From positions 1 through 5,121 of the forward strand of contig CAMZDH010000061.1 in NCBI GenBank assembly GCA_947305345.1: 5,121 bases of DNA, written 5' to 3'. The notes beneath the pieces are model-generated. The model was not told the origin of the DNA. It made no database searches and was given only the letters and a program-made list of their open reading frames with translations. The first letter of the stretch is position 1. Each line of letters starts with the position of its first letter. Positions 1 through 5,121 of this stretch are shown in pieces. Made by a program: the position numbers and the translations under genes. The stretch comes from an uncultured Lachnospiraceae bacterium (GTDB taxonomy: Bacteria; Bacillota; Clostridia; Lachnospirales; Lachnospiraceae).

Positions 1-302
1 TTAGCCTGATCGGCGAAGTCCTGAAGGGGATGTTCGGCGGCCACGCGGGCGCGAACACGCTGACGGCGTCGTCGCAGTTTGTCAACAACCTGTTCTTCCT
101 GATCTTTGCCGTCATTGCGGTCTTCCCGGTCGGGAAGAAACTGCATGAAGCATTGACACGGGCCGTGGAGGTCTCGAAGAACCGCGTATTTGTCGCGGTC
201 ATCCGCGTCGGCCAGGCGGTCCTGCCGGGGATCCTTTTGATCCTTTCAGTGCTCGCGCTGATCGGCAACAGTTACAATCCGTTCCTGTATTTCCGCTTCT
301 AA
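1..302 (+). CDS. MBOAT-family membrane O-acyltransferase, AlgI-like (3' end only)
   Basis: Only the last 99 codons are visible, read in the frame beginning at base 3 and ending at TAA 300-302; the start lies before the window. The peptide has two strongly hydrophobic stretches, one around LFFLIFAVIAVFPVG and one around LPGILLILSVLALIG. It ends in NSYNPFLYFRF, a C-terminal signature I associate with Firmicute MBOAT proteins of the AlgI/PatA type. Such proteins take an acyl group, usually acetyl, from a cytoplasmic donor and pass it across the membrane for O-acylation of an exported polysaccharide or wall polymer. The conserved catalytic histidine would lie upstream and cannot be checked. The next gene, 31 bases downstream, encodes a DHHW/AlgJ-like protein, the usual partner, which supports the call and suggests one operon. 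The acceptor polymer is unknown. DltB, also an MBOAT, is less likely because no dlt partners are seen. Confidence 0.85.
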   Translation, partial: SLIGEVLKGMFGGHAGANTLTASSQFVNNLFFLIFAVIAVFPVGKKLHEALTRAVEVSKNRVFVAVIRVGQAVLPGILLILSVLALIGNSYNPFLYFRF

Positions 303-321
303 AGAGCGGCAGTGGTAAAAT

Positions 322-325
322 GAGG
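322..325 (+). promoter_or_regulatory. Ribosome binding site for the TTG-started DHHW gene
   Basis: GAGG sits 8 bases before TTG 334. An in-frame stop, TAA 316-318, lies just upstream, and no ATG or GTG in this frame falls between that stop and the TTG. The nearby ATG at 320 is in another frame and stops after five codons, at TGA 335-337. The site therefore supports TTG as the real start. Confidence 0.6.
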
Positions 326-333
326 CATCAACC

Positions 334-1776
334 TTGAATACGGCAGAAGAACGACAAGAGCAAAAAGAAGAACTGAACCGCTTCTGGCAGATGGTGGGCA
401 TCACGGTCTTTTCCGTCCTGATGGTCTCGGGGATGATCATCGGCTTCCTGACTTTCTTACGTCCGAAGACCTCGGAGATCGAGAAGCGGACGCTGACGGA
501 GTTTCCGGAGTTCTCCGTTTCCTCCTTTGCGGAAGGCGACTTTATGTCGGGGATCAGCACCTGGTACGCGGACACGTATCCGATGCGGGACAGCCTTTTA
601 TCGGCAGGGCAGAACTTCAAACTCCTCTACGGCTTCAAACGGAACAGCGTGACGAACGTCGCGAACGGCGACGACATTCCGGACGTGCCGGATCTGCCGA
701 CAAAGCCGGTCACGCCGGCGACGGATGCACCGGAGGAAACGACGGAAGCCCCCGAAACGAGGGCTCCGGAAACGACGGCGGACGCGACGAACGCGCCGGA
801 AACGAAAACGCCGGAGACGCTCGATCCGAACGAGCTTGGCAAGGAAGGACAGGACATCGCGAAGATGAATCCGCAGGAAGCGGGCGGCGTGAACGTCCTG
901 AACCTCGTCGGCTACTGCGTTTACGGCTTCAATTTGGGCGCGGCAAACCGCTACGCGGAAGCGGTCGCGACCGCGGCGAACGCATTGAAAGGCAGCAACG
1001 TCAAGGTCTATGAACTGCTGATCCCGAACAACTCCGGCGTGATGCTGGATGAGGCGACCCGGGAAGCCTGGAACCTTTCCGATGAAGCAAAGGTCATCCG
1101 GTACTATACCTCGAAAACCCTGGAACTTTCGCCGGACGTTACCTGCGTACAGGTGCTGGACACGCTCCGGTCGCATAATTCCGAATACCTTTACTTCTAT
1201 ACCGATCATCATTGGACGGCGCTCGGCGCGTATTACGCCTACGTTGAGCTCTGCAAGGCGATGGGGGTCACGCCGAACCGGCTCACCGATTATCAAACAG
1301 AAGTGACGCAGGGCTTCCTTGGCAGCTATTACAATACGAACGGACTCACGCAGCTTGGCGCGAACCCCGACACGGTCATTTCCTATGTGCCGCTGACCAC
1401 GAATGAATTCGTCTTTTATGACGCTTACTTAAAGATGGAACGGACGGGCAAGATCATCCGCAACATGTCCGAATTCGACAGCAAATACGGCTACATGGGC
1501 TTCATTTACGGAGACAACCCGTACAGCATCGTGCTGAACCCCAACGTGAAGAACGGGAAGACCGCGGTGCTCGTGAAGGAATCCTTCGGCAACTGCTTCG
1601 CGCCGTTCCTCGTCGATCATTATGAGACGCTTTACATCATCGACTACCGCGATTACAAGGAGAGCATTCCGCAGCTTGTGAAGGACACCGGCGCTGTCGA
1701 CCTCATTTTCGTCAACAACCTCGAAGCCCTTTCCAGCGCGAACGCGATGGACGTCCTGTACAGCATCTGCAGATGA
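334..1776 (+). CDS. DHHW-family, AlgJ/AlgX-like SGNH-fold protein, membrane anchored
   Basis: This 480-residue protein probably works with the upstream MBOAT in O-acetylating an exported polymer, acting on the outer face of the membrane. It has a short charged cytoplasmic tail (1-18) and one membrane segment (about 20-42). A stem region ends near KRNSVTNV, followed by a Pro/Glu/Thr-rich linker (about 114-168) and an SGNH-like domain (about 180-480). The family motif TDHHWT is at 290-295. By analogy with the Asp-x-His and late Ser of AlgX and AlgJ, the likely triad is D291, H293 and S417 (in KESFGN); this assignment is inferred. Start: TTG 334, preceded by GAGG at 8 bases. A downstream in-frame ATG at 391 would remove the charged tail and lacks a clear ribosome binding site. 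Stop is TGA 1774-1776. The KDGYLF-like block common near the start of the catalytic domain in this family is not recognisable. A non-catalytic or esterase role is possible; the fold is more certain than the reaction. Confidence 0.85.
   Translation: MNTAEERQEQKEELNRFWQMVGITVFSVLMVSGMIIGFLTFLRPKTSEIEKRTLTEFPEFSVSSFAEGDFMSGISTWYADTYPMRDSLLSAGQNFKLLYGFKRNSVTNVANGDDIPDVPDLPTKPVTPATDAPEETTEAPETRAPETTADATNAPETKTPETLDPNELGKEGQDIAKMNPQEAGGVNVLNLVGYCVYGFNLGAANRYAEAVATAANALKGSNVKVYELLIPNNSGVMLDEATREAWNLSDEAKVIRYYTSKTLELSPDVTCVQVLDTLRSHNSEYLYFYTDHHWTALGAYYAYVELCKAMGVTPNRLTDYQTEVTQGFLGSYYNTNGLTQLGANPDTVISYVPLTTNEFVFYDAYLKMERTGKIIRNMSEFDSKYGYMGFIYGDNPYSIVLNPNVKNGKTAVLVKESFGNCFAPFLVDHYETLYIIDYRDYKESIPQLVKDTGAVDLIFVNNLEALSSANAMDVLYSICR
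727..819 (+). repeat. Degenerate APET repeat coding for a Pro/Glu/Thr linker
   Basis: Five short units of the form (A/T)PE(E)T start at residues 132, 139, 144, 154 and 159 of the DHHW protein. At DNA level they appear as variants of GCnCCGGAAACG with irregular spacing. The surrounding segment (about 114-168) is rich in Pro, Thr, Asp and Glu, has no aromatic residues and is probably disordered. It most likely acts as a spacer or wall-spanning tether between the membrane stem and the SGNH domain. Imprecise units of this type often differ in copy number between strains; that is inference here. Confidence 0.7.
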
Positions 1777-1783
1777 TTGCCGG

Positions 1784-1804
1784 AAAATGTAAAATTTACA
1801 TTTT
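1784..1804. promoter_or_regulatory. Near-perfect AT-rich palindrome, candidate operator
   Basis: Arms AAAATGTAAA (1784-1793) and TTTACATTTT (1795-1804) are exact reverse complements around a single A at 1794. The palindrome lies between the DHHW stop codon and the hpf promoter, with its centre about 27 bases before the -35 box. A one-base centre leaves no natural RNA loop, and opening a 5-base loop leaves an 8-pair, nearly all A-U stem, so a protein-binding site seems likelier than a strong terminator. It could still act as a weak terminator for the upstream operon. I do not recognise it as a consensus site of a known regulator. Confidence 0.5.
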
Positions 1805-1820
1805 GTTCACAGAAAAACCT

Positions 1821-1849
1821 TTGAACATCCATTAACAATCGTGTATAAT
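1821..1849 (+). promoter_or_regulatory. Sigma-A-type promoter for hpf
   Basis: The -35 box TTGAAC (4 of 6 to consensus) and the perfect -10 box TATAAT (1844-1849) are 17 bases apart, the ideal spacing. The expected start of transcription is near 1856, giving an hpf leader of about 67 bases. The surrounding DNA is clearly AT-richer than the flanking genes, as expected for a real promoter. Confidence 0.85.
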
Positions 1850-1868
1850 GTAATTGTAAGAAAGACAG

Positions 1869-1901
1869 GGCACGCGGTGCCGGACGCCGGCCAGGCGTGC
1901 C
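1869..1901 (+). promoter_or_regulatory. GC-rich stem-loop in the hpf leader
   Basis: GGCACGC (1869-1875) pairs with GCGTGCC (1895-1901) over 7 bases. Inside it, GCCGG (1879-1883) pairs with CCGGC (1887-1891) around a 3-base loop. The structure would begin about 13 bases after the predicted transcript start and end 7 bases before the ribosome binding site. It has no downstream U run, so it is not a terminator. A role in mRNA stability or translation control is possible. It matches no riboswitch class I recognise. Confidence 0.5.
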
Positions 1902-1908
1902 GCGAAAG

Positions 1909-1915
1909 AAAGGAG
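1909..1915 (+). promoter_or_regulatory. Ribosome binding site fixing the hpf start
   Basis: AAAGGAG is 7 bases before ATG 1923 but only 1 base before the in-frame GTG at 1917. The spacing, together with the usual MKYIITG-like N-terminus of the family, shows that ATG 1923 is the start. Confidence 0.85.
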
Positions 1916-1922
1916 CGTGCGT

Positions 1923-2462
1923 ATGAAGTACATCATCACTGGTAGAAACATGGAGGTGTCCGAAGGCCTCAGGGAGTATGTGGAGAAGAAGTTTTCGAAA
2001 CTGGACTACTACTTCAATGAGTCGACGGAAATTCATGTAACGCTCAGCAAGCAGAAGGGCAGCGAGAAGGTGGAGATCACGATCCCGATGAAGGGCACCA
2101 CCGTTCACGCCGAGGAAGCCTCTCAGGACATGTATCTGTCGATCGATCTCCTGGAGGACATTGTGGAGCGCCAGCTGCGGCGGAACCGCAAAAAACTCAT
2201 TGACAGAAAGCAGAGTGCGCAGTCGTTTTCTTCCGTCTTCATTGACAATCCGGTGGACGATGAGCTGGAAGACGAAGAAGAGGTGAAGATCGTCCGGACC
2301 AAAAAATTCGAAATGAAACCCATGACGGCGGAAGAGGCCTGTTTCCAGATGGAAATGTCCGGTCACATGTTCTACGTATTCTGCAATGCGGATACAAATC
2401 TCGTCAGTGTCGTCTACAAACGGAAAGACGGCAACTACGGTCTGATCGAACCGGAAGCGTAA
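1923..2462 (+). CDS. hpf: Ribosome hibernation promoting factor, long form
   Basis: This 179-residue cytoplasmic protein binds the decoding region of the 30S subunit and, in the long form, pairs two ribosomes into inactive 100S dimers during starvation or stationary phase. The N-terminal S30AE domain covers about residues 1-100, beginning MKYIITGRNMEVSEGLREYV, with basic residues late in the domain (RRNRKK) that suit rRNA contact. An acidic linker (about 108-120, DNPVDDELEDEEE) leads to the C-terminal dimerisation domain (about 125-179), beginning RTKKFEMKPM and ending in VVYKRKDGNYGLIEP, strongly typical of long HPF. Length matches the long family, not the short gammaproteobacterial HPF. The gene has its own promoter and a hairpin terminator, so it is probably monocistronic, with a structured leader that could control translation. 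No defect is visible. Confidence 0.97.
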   Translation: MKYIITGRNMEVSEGLREYVEKKFSKLDYYFNESTEIHVTLSKQKGSEKVEITIPMKGTTVHAEEASQDMYLSIDLLEDIVERQLRRNRKKLIDRKQSAQSFSSVFIDNPVDDELEDEEEVKIVRTKKFEMKPMTAEEACFQMEMSGHMFYVFCNADTNLVSVVYKRKDGNYGLIEPEA

Positions 2463-2495
2463 GACTTCCTTTGACAACTGAATATGCCGTAAGAA

Positions 2496-2534
2496 CGGGC
2501 CCGCACCGGAAAAGGTGCGGGTCCGCTTTCGTTC
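2496..2534 (+). terminator. Hairpin terminator after hpf
   Basis: Bases 2496-2507 pair with 2514-2525 over 12 pairs (one G-U) around the loop GGAAAA, 33 bases after the hpf stop. The arms contain CCCGCACC and GGTGCGGG. The tail CTTTCGTTC is only moderately U-rich, so termination may be incomplete, with some transcription leaking into copA. Confidence 0.75.
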
Positions 2535-2542
2535 CGGCTTTG

Positions 2543-2571
2543 TTGCGGACGCGCGCCTTTTGTGTTATAGT
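2543..2571 (+). promoter_or_regulatory. Extended -10 promoter for copA
   Basis: The -35 box TTGCGG (3 of 6) is 17 bases from the -10 box TATAGT (2566-2571, 5 of 6). A TG dinucleotide at 2563-2564 gives a TGN-extended -10 that can compensate for the poor -35. The transcript would start near 2578, about 41 bases before ATG 2619. The 17-base spacer, and the absence of a dyad within it, argue against MerR/CueR-type control. I see no CopY box (TACANNTGTA) and no G-tract CsoR-like operator. Confidence 0.65.
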
Positions 2572-2606
2572 ATTAGGGAATTTAGTGAATACAAATGGAA
2601 AGGGCG

Positions 2607-2612
2607 AAAGGA
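2607..2612 (+). promoter_or_regulatory. Ribosome binding site fixing the copA start
   Basis: AAAGGA is 6 bases before ATG 2619. The earlier in-frame ATG at 2595 has no such site and would sit only about 17 bases into the predicted transcript. ATG 2619 also places the metal-binding domain directly at the N-terminus, as is usual. Confidence 0.75.
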
Positions 2613-2618
2613 TCATCA

Positions 2619-4871
2619 ATGGATCATTACGCAGTCAAGGGCATGAGCTGCGCCGCATGCGTGGCGCGCGTCGAAAAAGCCGTGAAAACGGTGGAAGGCG
2701 TGGAAGCGGTCAGCGTGTCGCTCCTCACGAATTCCATGACCGTGGAAGGCACGGCGCCGCCCGATCTCATTAAAAAAGCCGTTAAGGACGCGGGCTACAG
2801 CGCGAAGCTTGCGAAGGACAGTCCGCTCGCAAAAACTACGGACGACGGTCCTTCGGAGTTTCAGGTGCTCCGACGGCGGTTCTTCATTTCCTTGGGGTTC
2901 CTCCTCGTCCTTATGTATCTTTCCATGGGCCACATGATGTTCGGCTGGCCGCTGCCGGGCTTTTTATCATCGCATTTCGCGATGGGAGCCGCGCAGGCGG
3001 TCCTTTCGCTCATCATCATGGTCATCAACGGCAAATTCTTCGTTAACGGCTTCAGGGGCGTCCTGCACGGCGCGCCGAACATGGATACGCTCGTCGCGCT
3101 CGGGAGCGGGGTGTCGTTCGTCTACAGCCTCGTCCTTTTGATCCTGCTTCTTTTCAAGGAAGATCCCGAAATGCCGGACTTTTATTTTGAGTCGGCGGGA
3201 ATGATCTTAGTCCTGATCACGCTCGGAAAAATGCTGGAAGCGTATTCGAAAGGGAAAACGACGAGCGCGATCGACGGTCTGAAAAAGCTTGCGCCGGACC
3301 GGGCGTCCGTGATCCGGAACGGAGCGGAGATCACGGTTTCCGTCGGCGAGATCGAAAAAGGCGACATCGTCGCCGTGCGGCCGGGCGAATCCTTCCCCTG
3401 CGACGGAACGGTCACAAGCGGCAGTTCCAGCGTGAACGAAGCTTCCCTCACCGGGGAATCCGTGCCGGTCGACAAAGCCGTCGGCCAGAAGGTCTCCGCG
3501 GGGACCGTGAACCTCACGGGGTATCTTGAATTCCGGGCGGATGAGACCGGCGACGAGACGATGCTTGCGAAGATCATCCGGCTCGTCAGCGACGCTTCGG
3601 CGACCAAGGCGCCGGTGCAGCGGCTTGCCGACAGGATCGCCGGCATTTTCGTGCCGGTCGTGATCGGGATCGCGATCGTGACGTTTGCCGTCTGGATGAT
3701 CGTGAATCACAACCTGCCGAATGCGCTCACGCACGCGATCTCTGTCCTCGTCGTCAGCTGCCCGTGCGCGCTCGGTCTTGCGACGCCGGTCGCGATCATG
3801 GTCGGAAACGGCGTCGGCGCAAGAAACGGGATCCTTTTCAAGACCGCGGCCGCGTTGGAAACCTGCGGAAAGGCAAGGAAGATCGTCTTTGACAAGACCG
3901 GTACATTGACCGACGGGGTGCCGAAAGTGACCGATCTATTGCCTTCGGAGGGTGTCTCGCAGGACGAAATGTTAAAATTTGCTTATGCGCTTGAAATAAG
4001 ATCTGAACATCCGCTTGCAAAAGCGATGACAGACTATGTGGAAAATAACACAAATATCGCAGCCGACCGTGACGGTCTGCCCCGGATCACCGGCTTTGAA
4101 GCCGTGACCGGCTTTGGCTTGAGGGGCCCGGTCGGATCCGAGGGGGAGAGCGTCCCGCTTCTCGGCGGAAAGCGCGCGTTCATCGCGGAAGCTGCCGAGA
4201 TCCCCGAAGAATTCGAAAAACGGGCGAGATCGCTCGCCGAAGCCGGCAAGACCGTCTTTTACTTCGCGCTCGGAACGAAGCTCCTCGGCGCGGTCGCGGT
4301 CTTCGATACCCTGAAGGCGGACGCTCAGGAAGCCGTGGAAGCGCTCCTGGAACTGAAGGTGACGCCGGTCCTCTTAAGCGGAGACAACCGCGTGACGGCG
4401 GCAACGGTCGGCCGGGAGGCCGGGATCTCGGAGGTCCTTTCGGAAGTGCTGCCGGAGGAAAAGGAAGCGAAGGTCCGGGAAATGAAGGCGGACGGTTCGG
4501 TCGTCGTCATGGTCGGCGACGGCATCAACGACGCGCCGGCACTCACGACGGCGGACGTCGGCATGGCGATCGGCGCGGGCACGGACATCGCGATCGACGC
4601 CGCGGACGTCGTCCTGATCAACAGCCGTGTTACGGACGTCGTCGGCGCCGTGCGCTTAAGCCGCGCCGTCTACCGGAACATCCGGGAGAATCTCTTCTGG
4701 GCGTTTTTCTATAACGTTCTGATGATCCCGCTTGCCGCGGGCGTCTTCACCGGGCTCACTGGCTGGACGATGTCTCCGATGATCGGCGCGGCCGCGATGA
4801 GCCTAAGTTCGTTCACGGTCGTGATGAACGCGCTCCGCCTAAACTTTGTTAAGCTGAAGAAAAAGGCTTGA
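2619..4871 (+). CDS. copA: Copper(I)-exporting P1B-type ATPase
   Basis: This 750-residue inner-membrane pump uses ATP to expel Cu(+) from the cytoplasm. Residues 1-67 form one HMA metal-binding domain with GMSCAAC (C11, C14). Membrane segments lie at about 88-109, 120-141, 157-178, 190-212, 340-362, 372-395, 692-714 and 722-745, the eight expected for this class. The actuator loop has TGES (278-281). The sixth segment carries the ion-binding CPC (381-383). The phosphorylation site is DKTGTLT (425-431, D425), the nucleotide domain has SEHP (462-465), and the hinge has GDGINDAP from 633. Y698-N699 in segment 7 and MSLSS (727-731) in segment 8 are the P1B-1 marks for Cu(+) (or Ag(+)) rather than Zn, Cd or Pb. 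All catalytic residues are present, so the pump should be active. No copZ or csoR lies next to it within the window, so control must be elsewhere. Codons 452-481 are unusually AT-rich. Confidence 0.97.
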   Translation: MDHYAVKGMSCAACVARVEKAVKTVEGVEAVSVSLLTNSMTVEGTAPPDLIKKAVKDAGYSAKLAKDSPLAKTTDDGPSEFQVLRRRFFISLGFLLVLMYLSMGHMMFGWPLPGFLSSHFAMGAAQAVLSLIIMVINGKFFVNGFRGVLHGAPNMDTLVALGSGVSFVYSLVLLILLLFKEDPEMPDFYFESAGMILVLITLGKMLEAYSKGKTTSAIDGLKKLAPDRASVIRNGAEITVSVGEIEKGDIVAVRPGESFPCDGTVTSGSSSVNEASLTGESVPVDKAVGQKVSAGTVNLTGYLEFRADETGDETMLAKIIRLVSDASATKAPVQRLADRIAGIFVPVVIGIAIVTFAVWMIVNHNLPNALTHAISVLVVSCPCALGLATPVAIMVGNGVGARNGILFKTAAALETCGKARKIVFDKTGTLTDGVPKVTDLLPSEGVSQDEMLKFAYALEIRSEHPLAKAMTDYVENNTNIAADRDGLPRITGFEAVTGFGLRGPVGSEGESVPLLGGKRAFIAEAAEIPEEFEKRARSLAEAGKTVFYFALGTKLLGAVAVFDTLKADAQEAVEALLELKVTPVLLSGDNRVTAATVGREAGISEVLSEVLPEEKEAKVREMKADGSVVVMVGDGINDAPALTTADVGMAIGAGTDIAIDAADVVLINSRVTDVVGAVRLSRAVYRNIRENLFWAFFYNVLMIPLAAGVFTGLTGWTMSPMIGAAAMSLSSFTVVMNALRLNFVKLKKKA

Positions 4872-4896
4872 ATCGGAAGTAGGCCTGTGTTAGCAT
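4868..4896 (+). promoter_or_regulatory. Possible weak promoter for dgt
   Basis: TTGAAT (4868-4873, 4 of 6) overlaps the copA stop codon and is 17 bases from TAGCAT (4891-4896, 4 of 6), which is preceded by a TGN extension at 4888-4890. No convincing terminator lies between copA and dgt, so dgt may instead, or also, be read through from copA. Confidence 0.35.
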
Positions 4897-4944
4897 TATT
4901 TTGCAGCGTGTCAAAAAGACAACGCATGATAGGAAAGGAAGCCC

Positions 4945-5121
4945 ATGACCATCCGGGAACAGATCGAAGAACGTGAATTTGAAATCCTGAGCCCCTATGC
5001 CGCGTTTTCGCGGAATTCGCTCGGGCGGAAGCGCGACGAGGAGCCGTGCGACATCCGGACCTGCTATCAAAGGGACCGCGACCGCATTATCCATTCAAAG
5101 GCATTCCGCCGCTTAAAGCAT
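4945..5121 (+). CDS. dgt: Deoxyguanosinetriphosphate triphosphohydrolase-like protein (5' end only)
   Basis: The first 59 codons are present and the gene runs off the window. The family hydrolyses dGTP (in some members other dNTPs) to the deoxynucleoside and triphosphate, using an HD-domain metal centre, and so tunes the dNTP pool. The visible N-terminus has the family's SPYAA block (residues 16-20), then [20 protein letters not shown] and AFRRLKH, matching the conserved [15 protein letters not shown] segment that precedes the HD domain. The metal-binding His and His-Asp residues fall beyond the end, so activity cannot be judged. ATG 4945 is preceded by AAAGGA (4934-4939) at 5 bases, and the reading frame fits the family start MTIREQ. 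It follows copA after 73 bases. In many Clostridia this gene precedes dnaG and the main sigma factor gene, which would be expected just downstream. Confidence 0.92.
   Translation, partial: MTIREQIEEREFEILSPYAAFSRNSLGRKRDEEPCDIRTCYQRDRDRIIHSKAFRRLKH

Noticed and set aside
598..1296. Open frame of 232 codons on the minus strand, very rich in Arg and Val
   Set aside because: Its composition is what the opposite strand of a GC-rich gene gives, including an Arg-rich antisense of the Pro/Glu/Thr linker. There is no domain and no plausible start context.
1917..1922. GTG 1917 as the hpf start
   Set aside because: It is only 1 base from the ribosome binding site; ATG 1923 has the correct spacing and the family's usual N-terminus.
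2471..2476. Perfect TTGACA -35 box after hpf
   Set aside because: At 16-18 bases spacing the sequence is GC-rich (near AACGGG) with no -10 box, and the hpf terminator begins there.
1653..2477. Long open frame of 274 codons on the minus strand opposite hpf and the end of the DHHW gene
   Set aside because: It is the shadow of hpf, crosses the intergenic promoter region, has no recognisable domain, and competes with a certain gene on the other strand.
2595..2618. ATG 2595 as the copA start, adding eight residues
   Set aside because: It has no ribosome binding site and lies very close to the predicted transcript start; ATG 2619 has AAAGGA at 6 bases.
2471..2773. 100-codon frame on the plus strand covering the hpf-copA gap and the start of copA
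   Set aside because: It runs through the terminator and promoter, overlaps copA in another frame, begins at an unsupported TTG and has no recognisable domain.
4901..4930. TTGCAG with CATGAT as a promoter for dgt
   Set aside because: The -35 matches only 3 of 6, the spacing is 18, and the transcript would begin inside the ribosome binding site.

Overview
The window looks like ordinary chromosome of a fairly GC-rich Gram-positive anaerobe, most likely a clostridial Firmicute (Lachnospiraceae or Oscillospiraceae type). This rests on the long two-domain form of the ribosome hibernation factor, an MBOAT/DHHW acyltransferase pair of the kind common in Clostridia, strong AGGAG-type ribosome binding sites, sigma-A-like promoters, and the 5' end of a Firmicute-style dGTPase gene. 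I cannot name a genus. All five genes lie on the + strand, and there is no gene-free stretch over 300 bases.

Layout. Bases 1-302 are the 3' end of a membrane-bound O-acyltransferase (MBOAT/AlgI-like). After 31 bases comes a 480-residue DHHW-family, AlgJ/AlgX-like SGNH-fold protein (334-1776) that starts at TTG. Together these look like a machine that acetylates an exported polysaccharide or wall polymer: the MBOAT passes acyl groups across the membrane and the anchored DHHW protein acts outside. A 146-base gap (1777-1922) holds a near-perfect AT-rich palindrome, a good promoter and a GC-rich hairpin leader for hpf (1923-2462). A second gap (2463-2618) holds a hairpin terminator for hpf and an extended -10 promoter for copA. 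copA (2619-4871) encodes a complete Cu(+)-exporting P1B-type ATPase with one N-terminal metal-binding domain. After 73 bases comes the first 59 codons of dgt, a dNTP triphosphohydrolase cut by the window end.

The genes form at least three transcription units: the end of an acyltransferase operon, monocistronic hpf, and copA. dgt is either read through from copA or driven by a weak promoter overlapping the copA stop codon. No functional link between hpf, copA and dgt is evident.

I found no new multi-gene system. The observations most worth a second look are regulatory: the palindrome about 62 bases upstream of the predicted hpf start site, and a leader arm in hpf that can pair with three different partners, one of them overlapping the ribosome binding site. 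Also notable are a Pro/Glu/Thr repeat linker in the DHHW protein and an AT-rich patch inside copA.
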